In this document: positions 58,262 to 64,000 of the stretch, piece after piece
How the letters are laid out: the number at the start of each line of letters is the position of its first letter
How positions within the stretch are numbered: the first letter of the stretch is position 1
Program-made: the position numbers and the translations under genes
Origin: Chitinophagales bacterium
GTDB lineage: Bacteria > Bacteroidota > Bacteroidia > Chitinophagales > JADIYW01
Length of the DNA stretch: 64,000 nt
Direction of reading: 5' to 3'
Assembly (NCBI GenBank): GCA_020636535.1
Contig: JACJXT010000013.1
Coordinates: 62,001-126,000, forward strand
Notes under the pieces: generated by a model
Database searches by the model: none
Seen by the model: only the letters and a program-made list of their open reading frames with translations
What the model was told of the DNA's origin: nothing

Positions 58262-59092
58262 TTATATTATTTTTTCACCTTGTTTATATTCTCCTAAAAT
58301 CATCAACTCAGAAGTAAATGGTTTGATTTGTTCTATCATAGTATGATATTGATTGGCATCATTAAATTCTAAATCTGCATACATATAGTATTGCCATTCT
58401 TCTCCTATAACTGGTAATGATTGTATTTTAGTAAGATTTATATTATTTTCTCCAATAATAGTTAATACCTTTGCTAAACTTCCTGGTGTGTGATTGGCTC
58501 TAAACGACAAGGATGCTTTATTGAAATTTATTTCTTGTTGGAAATCTGGTGTAGCTAAAGCTAAAAATCGAGTAAAGTTTCTTTTATTGTCGTGAATATC
58601 TTCTGCTAAAATTTCTAAGTTGTATAATTCGGCAGCTCTTTTACTTGCCACAGCACCTCTTCCTATAATTTGTTGTTCTTTAATGATAGCTGCACTCAAA
58701 GCCGTATCATCAGATTCTACCAATTGAATATTGTGATAATCTTTGAAGAAATTGCCACATTGCAACAAAGCAATTGGATGTGAATGCACTTCTTTTAAAT
58801 CAGTTATATTTTGATTAGCTAAAGCCATTAAATTCATTTCGATACGCAAATAAACTTCGCCAATAATTTTTAGATGATGTTCTCTTAGCAAAGCATAATT
58901 TGGTAAAATAGCACCTGCCAAAGAGTTTTCTATAGCACAAATTGCAAAATCGACTTCTTTATTGGTAGTATAGTTAAACAGCTGTCTGAATGTATTGCAC
59001 TCAACACACTCAATATCGTTTCCATAATATTTTAAAGCAGCTATTTCGTGGAAAGAAGCACTAAAACCTTGTATTGCAATTTTCTTTTTCAT
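58262..59092 (-). CDS. pheA: Prephenate dehydratase
   Basis: A 276-residue PheA with the catalytic domain (IAIQGFSASFHEIAALKYY, FAICAIENSLAGAILPNYALL, and the TRF motif in NFTRFLAL) and a C-terminal ACT domain (LSFRANHTPGSLAKVLTII, IQSLPVIGEEWQYYMY) that normally binds Phe for feedback inhibition. It converts prephenate to phenylpyruvate. The ATG at 59092 is preferred to an upstream TTG. It is the first structural gene of the operon and lies just behind the leader terminator at 59106-59132. Confidence 0.95.
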   Translation of the reverse strand: MKKKIAIQGFSASFHEIAALKYYGNDIECVECNTFRQLFNYTTNKEVDFAICAIENSLAGAILPNYALLREHHLKIIGEVYLRIEMNLMALANQNITDLKEVHSHPIALLQCGNFFKDYHNIQLVESDDTALSAAIIKEQQIIGRGAVASKRAAELYNLEILAEDIHDNKRNFTRFLALATPDFQQEINFNKASLSFRANHTPGSLAKVLTIIGENNINLTKIQSLPVIGEEWQYYMYADLEFNDANQYHTMIEQIKPFTSELMILGEYKQGEKII

Positions 59093-59105
59093 GTTGTTTA
59101 TTTTC

Positions 59106-59174
59106 AAAAAAAAATCCCGCTACGAAGCGGGACATTTTTATTACTATTTCTCATACAGTTATAATTGTCCCACT
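59106..59174 (-). promoter_or_regulatory. Attenuator of the aromatic operon (terminator and antiterminator)
   Basis: Read on the minus strand: AGTGGGAC (59174-59167) comes first, overlapping the leader-peptide stop codon. Then TCCCGCT / AGCGGGA form a 7-bp hairpin (59132-59115), followed by T9 (59114-59106), 14 bp before pheA. The AGTGGGAC segment can pair over 8 bp (one G-U) with GTCCCGCT, the 5' side of the terminator, and would prevent termination. A ribosome stalled on Phe or Tyr codons of the leader leaves it free; a ribosome at the stop codon covers it. Confidence 0.82.
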
Positions 59175-59217
59175 AGTGTAGTACATAATAAAAACCGTAA
59201 AAGAAAAATTTATTCAT
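59173..59217 (-). CDS. Leader peptide of the pheA operon, MNKFFFYGFYYVLH
   Basis: A 14-residue reading frame starts at the ATG at 59215-59217 and stops at TAG 59173-59175. It contains four Phe and three Tyr, seven of 14 residues, matching the amino acids made by the operon. It lies just upstream of the terminator hairpin. The arrangement is analogous to the enterobacterial pheA leader. Confidence 0.82.
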   Translation of the reverse strand: MNKFFFYGFYYVLH

Positions 59218-59689
59218 ACAACAAAACAAATCAAATAAATTTATAAAACAAACAGTGTGTATGTTAAATATGTATTAAGTAGCAATTTACAAACTAAAGC
59301 TTATTTCTAAAAAATGCTACTATAAACTTAATAGCTATCAATTTTTATTAAAATATTTACTTACGGAAAAGACAATATAGGTATTTATCTTCATTTTGTC
59401 TTGATACAAAACGAAGCAAAAAATCAAGAAGCATTTAAGGCAATTTTGCTTTTCTCTATTTTTTTGTTTTGGTGAAGCAAACCGATGATAAATTTGTCTC
59501 TTCATGCCTATTGCTCGTTCCTCGCAATGCAATTTCGAGACATTTACATCTATTGCTGAAAATGATTCAGTAGTAAAACCTCATTTCGTTTTTACTTTTT
59601 CATAAAATTTCCTTATAATAAAAAAACTAACAAATAATTTGAGCTGATTTTTACTGAAATAAAGATTTAATATTTAATATTGCGAGTTA
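59218..59689. other. Gene-free spacer between the aromatic operon and the lipase gene
   Basis: This AT-rich stretch must hold the promoter of the aromatic operon (minus strand), but no unambiguous TTTG/TAnnTTTG pair was found; TACATATTT near 59268 on the minus strand is a weak candidate. The segment near 59505-59530 (GCTCGTTCCTCGCAATG) resembles a common Bacteroidota intergenic repeat. A 64-codon frame here was judged non-coding. Confidence 0.5.
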
Positions 59690-60538
59690 ATGTTGGACTT
59701 TTCTGAAATAAAAAATTTAAGTGCTGTAGAGAAACTCTCCTATTGTGACACACAATATCCTGTGATTTTAGTGAGTGGTTTAGGATTAAAAGACCAAACA
59801 AGACTATTACACTATTGGGGAATTATTCCTGATTTTTTAAAACAATATGGTTGTGATGTGTATACTGCCAATCAAGATGCTTTTTTAAGTATTGCTGATA
59901 ATGGTGTTAAATTAAAATATAGAATTTTAGATATATTATCTACTACCAATAAAGATAAAATAAATATAATTGGACATTCTAAAGGTGGTATTGAAGCAAG
60001 ATATACTGCAAGTATGCTAGGCATTCATCAACACATAGCAAGTGTAACTACGCTAGGAACGCCACACCATGGAGCTAAATTAGCAGAAATTGTGCTAGGA
60101 AAAATCCCTATACCTAAAATAGCATTATCAAGATTAGTTAATATATATGCAAGATTAATTGGTGATGATAGACCTGATAGCTTACGCTCAGTAATACAAG
60201 TGACTACTGATGCTATGAAAAAATTTAATGATGAAGTGCCTGATATTGCTTCTATCTACTATCAAAGTTATGCTGCACATATAAATAAAGATTATAGTAG
60301 CCAAATGTGGAAAGCAATGGCTGCAATTTTAAAACCATTTGAAGGCAGTAATGATGGTATTGTTGGTATTGAATCAGCAAAATGGGGAAATTACAAAGGA
60401 CTGATGCAAACGACTACAGTGAATAGTGTAAGTCATGGTGATATGGTTGGTTTAAGTCAGTTTATTGGCAATACGAAATTTGATGCTAAACGATACATGG
60501 CACATATTATTCATGAATTAAAATTGAGTGGTTTCTAG
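59690..60538 (+). CDS. Lipase-like alpha/beta-hydrolase
   Basis: A 282-residue protein resembling triacylglycerol lipases of the Pseudomonas/Burkholderia type. YPVILVSGLGLKDQ (oxyanion strand), the nucleophile elbow GHSKGG (Ser97) and TLGTPHHGAKLAE are present; a candidate Asp lies in GSNDGIVGIESAKWG and His in SVSHGDMVGLS. No signal peptide is seen, so it may act inside the cell or be exported another way. The substrate is unknown. It is a single gene. Confidence 0.85.
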   Translation: MLDFSEIKNLSAVEKLSYCDTQYPVILVSGLGLKDQTRLLHYWGIIPDFLKQYGCDVYTANQDAFLSIADNGVKLKYRILDILSTTNKDKINIIGHSKGGIEARYTASMLGIHQHIASVTTLGTPHHGAKLAEIVLGKIPIPKIALSRLVNIYARLIGDDRPDSLRSVIQVTTDAMKKFNDEVPDIASIYYQSYAAHINKDYSSQMWKAMAAILKPFEGSNDGIVGIESAKWGNYKGLMQTTTVNSVSHGDMVGLSQFIGNTKFDAKRYMAHIIHELKLSGF

Positions 60539-60592
60539 GTTTTTCATTACTATTCTATAGATGCTGAAACGAGTTCTGTAAGTGTTGGGTAA

Positions 60593-62608
60593 TTAATTAC
60601 TGGCAATTAAAAATGAGATTAAGAATAAAGATTCAAATTTATTATTTAATTCACTATATTTACTCCAGTCACTTTTACTACATTTGTCTGCATCAATTTT
60701 ATAAACAATATTAACCGTTATTGATTTATCTGAAGTATTTGTTACTGTAGATTTTAAGCTTCCTATTTCATTAGAGAAATTGGTATTAAATATATCATTT
60801 GATATAAATTTACCTTGATCTAAATCGAACTTAAAGTTAAATTCAAAAGCATGTGGTACACCGAAATAAGCATCGGTTTTTCTATTCTCTGTATTAATAA
60901 TAATATCTGAATAACTATCCATTATTTTGTTTAAAGTAAGTGGATAATATGGTACTGTAGCAGTATTATTAATTATAGAAAATTTCTTATTAATAGATAA
61001 GTCTGTATCTTTTTCATAATCATAAGGATTCAATTTTAAATCGGTTAATTGAACATTCTCTGCCATATTATATATAGAATTTTCCATATATCTATATAAT
61101 TTATTATCTTTATCATTATATTTATATTTGTAAAACTCAGTTTTATATTTTTCCATATACTTACCATAATATGTAGTAGTTACATCATAATTTGTACTAT
61201 AACCACTGTTGGTATTAAATTTTACATTATAGTCGAATACTATTTTATTACTTGGATAAACTTTTTTAGTTTTGAAATCTACGAATTCGTATTTGGTTCC
61301 TTCTTTTGTATTGTAAACTTTAAGTGCTTCATTGTTATAATCATAGTTTACATAGTTCAATAAATCTAATGGTTTAAATAAAGGCAAGAAAGCAGTTTCT
61401 TTGGTTTGTGGATTTACAAATTCCACAACAACATCATCAAACTGTTCTAAGCTAGGAAAGTCTTTATTAAGTTTACCATTTTTTATATTTGTTACAAACC
61501 AAAAATTAACTGTATAGTTTAATTCTTCGGCAATTTTATTATATATATTATAGTCTTGATTACTAAATGCAGCATTGTAAGCGTCATCAATATATTCTCC
61601 GTCATTAGTATAATATGATTTATTGATAATGCTACATAATTCTTGCATTTGATTATTAAAGCCATTTTTTGCAGCTATTTTCTTAACAATATCTTTTATC
61701 GTTAAATCTTCAGTAACAATAGAAGATGTTTTTGTTTTCTTAAAAAAGTCATCTAATTCATCATCCCATGTTGCTGTAGCTCCATTATCTGATACATTTT
61801 TGCCTATAACTTGATAAATAGCACCAGGAATTTGATTGGCTTCAATGGTATAATCTTCAGAAAGTAATGCAGGAAGATTTTTAAGTGTTAGAGTGTAAAT
61901 ACTCATTGCGTCGTTTCCTGTTCCTTGTGTTGTTTCTACAAATTTTTCAGATATATTAATTGGAAAGCTTTTAAAAGTAAATTTTTTAGACATCGTAACT
62001 GTTAAGTTCTTTTCTTTTGTAGGATATTCTGCTTCAAAATAATTAACATCAAATACATTAAAGTAGTTGGTATTAACTCTTGAGTTGATTTGTGTTTTTA
62101 CAGTAAACATATATTCAATTTCATCTCCTACATTTACATTAGGCAGAACAAACAGTTTAACTAAACCTTTATATTTTCTTAAATAAGGTATATTTGCAGG
62201 CAAAGTGGTTTCTTTAACATCGCTAACATCTAATTCAACAGTAGAGCCATCAGGTTTTATAGTTACGGCTTTAATATTTTCAACTTCGGTTGTTGATTTA
62301 CTAAAAATTGGTATATATATTTTATTAAAATCATTAATAACATTTAAGTTATTAATTCTAATTTTTCTATGATAAGTTGTAACCTCATACGCTTTGTAAA
62401 GTGTATTTACTTTAAAGAAGTAGCTAGAAGTTGAACCTACTTCAAATTTATATTCTACATGTTTATTATCTAGTAATACATAAGCACTATTATTTTTAAT
62501 AATATTATCATCTACCTGTTCGTAATTCTTGGTTAACTGAATTGATCTTGAAAAGTTAGATTTGAATATCAATAATATAAAAAGGAGAAAAATTATTTTA
62601 ATTTTCAT
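60593..62608 (-). CDS. DUF3857 protein with degenerate transglutaminase-like domain
   Basis: A 671-residue exported protein with a signal peptide (about 1-22). The N-terminal DUF3857-type domain is seen in HRKIRINNLNVINDFNKIYIP and PNVNVGDEIEYMFTVKTQINSR. The central region corresponds in place to a transglutaminase domain, but the Cys and His of the active site are not visible (DDAYNAAFSNQDYNIYNKIAEEL instead of a GDCK-type motif). A beta-rich C-terminal part follows. It lies 24 bp after the related protein gene at 62633, so the two form a pair in which this one looks catalytically inactive. Confidence 0.75.
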   Translation of the reverse strand: MKIKIIFLLFILLIFKSNFSRSIQLTKNYEQVDDNIIKNNSAYVLLDNKHVEYKFEVGSTSSYFFKVNTLYKAYEVTTYHRKIRINNLNVINDFNKIYIPIFSKSTTEVENIKAVTIKPDGSTVELDVSDVKETTLPANIPYLRKYKGLVKLFVLPNVNVGDEIEYMFTVKTQINSRVNTNYFNVFDVNYFEAEYPTKEKNLTVTMSKKFTFKSFPINISEKFVETTQGTGNDAMSIYTLTLKNLPALLSEDYTIEANQIPGAIYQVIGKNVSDNGATATWDDELDDFFKKTKTSSIVTEDLTIKDIVKKIAAKNGFNNQMQELCSIINKSYYTNDGEYIDDAYNAAFSNQDYNIYNKIAEELNYTVNFWFVTNIKNGKLNKDFPSLEQFDDVVVEFVNPQTKETAFLPLFKPLDLLNYVNYDYNNEALKVYNTKEGTKYEFVDFKTKKVYPSNKIVFDYNVKFNTNSGYSTNYDVTTTYYGKYMEKYKTEFYKYKYNDKDNKLYRYMENSIYNMAENVQLTDLKLNPYDYEKDTDLSINKKFSIINNTATVPYYPLTLNKIMDSYSDIIINTENRKTDAYFGVPHAFEFNFKFDLDQGKFISNDIFNTNFSNEIGSLKSTVTNTSDKSITVNIVYKIDADKCSKSDWSKYSELNNKFESLFLISFLIASN

Positions 62609-62632
62609 ATTTATTTATTTATTACTAATAAT

Positions 62633-64000
62633 TTATTTAGCTATATTAACAATACCATTTTGATAAAAATACTGTATTACACCATCATTCCAATTATTAA
62701 ATTCATTTTCATTAACAATGGCTTTCTTTACTTTTACGGTACTATTGTCTTGTATTTGTGATGCAGCTACTGTGACTGATTGTTGAATATCAAAAACATC
62801 ATTATTAATATTATAATTTGCTTTTGAGTTGAGTTTATAGTTACCATTATATTTTGCATTAACAGAATAGGTAAATGGAAATTCAAAGAATAGTGGTGCA
62901 TTAGATGATTTATTTACAATTGTTTGTGGAAGAAAATTAAATTTTGGTTTATATATGTAGTAATTATTATTGTTTTTTTGTAATAACATACTAGCATCTC
63001 CTTTAAAATCTACTTGAATTTCTGTAGCTGTAATATTGAGTTTAGATTGCTTTGGAAATATTGATTTAGAAAATAGGTTTAATACTAACTCATTAGTAAA
63101 ATCTTGTTTTTCTTCTACTCTAGTATCTTCATATATACTTTGATAAATATGTTTAAATGCTCCTTTTAATATAATTTTTCCACTTATTTCATAGTTATTT
63201 AAGTCTAGTGTATAGCTTACATTACATAGATTATCATTAGCTGTTGTTATAGGTACTTTAAATAGTTTGTAAGTTTCTCCCATTTCTATCAGAGCTTCTT
63301 TATCTTCTAAATAATATGGATAATTATCCCAAGTATTATTTTTTCCTGTTGCATCTAATAGATAAGTATTATTATTATTAAATAAAGCACAAATCATATG
63401 ATTATCTACACAGAGCGAAGGTAAGTCATAAGAATATGGTAATGCATTTGTACCTATCCAACATAGATGAGCATCTAAATTCTGAGCTTTTAATAATTCT
63501 GTAAGTAAGTTAGCCATTCCTTTACAATCTCCAAACCTATTTTTTTCTACTTTTTGAGCTTCTTCTGGTTTAAAGCCTGCTATGCCATTTTCAAATGCTA
63601 CATAAGTGATATTGGCTTTAACCCAATCAAAAATGGCTTCTATTTTTTGTTCTTTAGTGTTCTGTCCTCTCACTATTTCGTCACTTAGTTTTTTAAGATA
63701 TTCTTTATCTGGATTAAGTTCATTTACCAAATCGCTATACCAAGCATATAAATCTGTTGCATCTTCAATTACTTTTTCTTTTTGATTTTTGCTGTTGGTA
63801 TATGATTTTGTAACTACAACAAAGTGTGGTAGAAAATAGCTTGCTGGTGCAGAAAATCCATTATCATTTTTATAATTGTGCAGTGAAATGGTATCAAGTG
63901 TATAAGTAATTTTTTTTATGCCATTATTATCTGTTTCTTTTTTTAAGACATTATTCGGCAAATTAAATGGTACCAAGTCTGCATTAACTTTATTGCTTGG
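62633..64000 (-). CDS. DUF3857/transglutaminase-domain protein, 5' end beyond the window
   Basis: The reading frame is open through to base 64000, so the N-terminus is missing; 455 codons plus the stop are visible. A transglutaminase core is clear: FGDCKGMANLLTELLKAQNL (catalytic Cys), VDNHMICALF (His) and TYLLDATG (Asp), preceded by FDWVKANITYVAFENG. The C-terminal part is beta-rich. Relatives are exported proteins of unknown role in Bacteroidota. It is followed by the related but apparently inactive gene at 60593-62608. Confidence 0.82.
   Translation of the reverse strand, partial: PSNKVNADLVPFNLPNNVLKKETDNNGIKKITYTLDTISLHNYKNDNGFSAPASYFLPHFVVVTKSYTNSKNQKEKVIEDATDLYAWYSDLVNELNPDKEYLKKLSDEIVRGQNTKEQKIEAIFDWVKANITYVAFENGIAGFKPEEAQKVEKNRFGDCKGMANLLTELLKAQNLDAHLCWIGTNALPYSYDLPSLCVDNHMICALFNNNNTYLLDATGKNNTWDNYPYYLEDKEALIEMGETYKLFKVPITTANDNLCNVSYTLDLNNYEISGKIILKGAFKHIYQSIYEDTRVEEKQDFTNELVLNLFSKSIFPKQSKLNITATEIQVDFKGDASMLLQKNNNNYYIYKPKFNFLPQTIVNKSSNAPLFFEFPFTYSVNAKYNGNYKLNSKANYNINNDVFDIQQSVTVAASQIQDNSTVKVKKAIVNENEFNNWNDGVIQYFYQNGIVNIAK

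Noticed and set aside
59338..59532. 64-codon minus-strand frame between the aromatic operon and the lipase gene
   Set aside because: No family resemblance, odd composition, and part of it is a CGTTCCTCGCAATG-type intergenic repeat.

Overview
The window comes from a low-GC member of the Bacteroidota. The evidence is a conserved rpmB-rpmG-DUF4295-ftsY cluster, two proteins ending in type IX secretion (T9SS) C-terminal sorting domains, a PorV-like outer-membrane protein, many short Bacteroidota-type lipoproteins, start codons without Shine-Dalgarno sequences, and repeated TAnnTTTG promoter boxes. MqnA (futalosine route to menaquinone) points to the Chitinophagales, Cytophagales or Sphingobacteriales side of the phylum rather than typical Flavobacteriales; this is inference. 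Most of the DNA is chromosomal housekeeping. No rRNA, tRNA, CRISPR array, prophage or conjugative element was seen.

Layout. 0-7 kb: start of an HMG-CoA lyase gene, a large secreted M36 metalloprotease, leuS. 7-12 kb: CPBP membrane protease, a lipoprotein metallo-beta-lactamase of subclass B1 type in an apparent operon with a retinol-saturase-like oxidoreductase and an unknown protein, then a THUMP RNA methyltransferase. 12-15 kb: nitroreductase and an iron-centre or nitrosative-stress island (Rrf2 regulator, RIC/ScdA, hemerythrin protein) with a striking palindrome over the ric promoter. 15-24 kb: ECF sigma/anti-sigma pair, T9SS-exported esterase, groESL, mqnA, PorV-like protein. 24-34 kb: OmpA-type envelope operon, LD-carboxypeptidase, guanine deaminase, greA-HIT, Crp-family regulator. 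34-38 kb: DEAD-box helicase and the main accessory feature, a REP-associated tyrosine transposase (RAYT) element. 38-47 kb: yidC, a PIN toxin-antitoxin pair, pyrG, mdh, two outer-membrane paralogues, thiolase. 47-54 kb: a 450-bp inverted-repeat element, a YoeB-type toxin-antitoxin pair, ftsY and ribosomal protein genes, a LuxC-like acyl-CoA reductase beside a ferredoxin, and a P-loop kinase. 54-59 kb: an aromatic amino acid operon (pheA, aminotransferase, tyrA, DAHP synthase-chorismate mutase). 59-64 kb: a lipase-like protein and two DUF3857/transglutaminase-like proteins, the last cut by the window edge.

Two items stand out. (1) A 1.73-kb insertion at 36163-37892 carries a RAYT gene plus six tandem 175-bp units. 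Each unit repeats the 5' end of that gene and a REP-like hairpin. The insertion is bracketed by a 98-bp direct duplication of host DNA, placed so that two formerly overlapping lipoprotein genes both stayed intact. (2) The aromatic operon has a leader encoding a 14-residue peptide, MNKFFFYGFYYVLH (four Phe, three Tyr). It is followed by a perfect terminator hairpin with a T9 tract and a competing antiterminator segment that overlaps the leader stop codon. This is a complete-looking Phe/Tyr translation-coupled attenuator.
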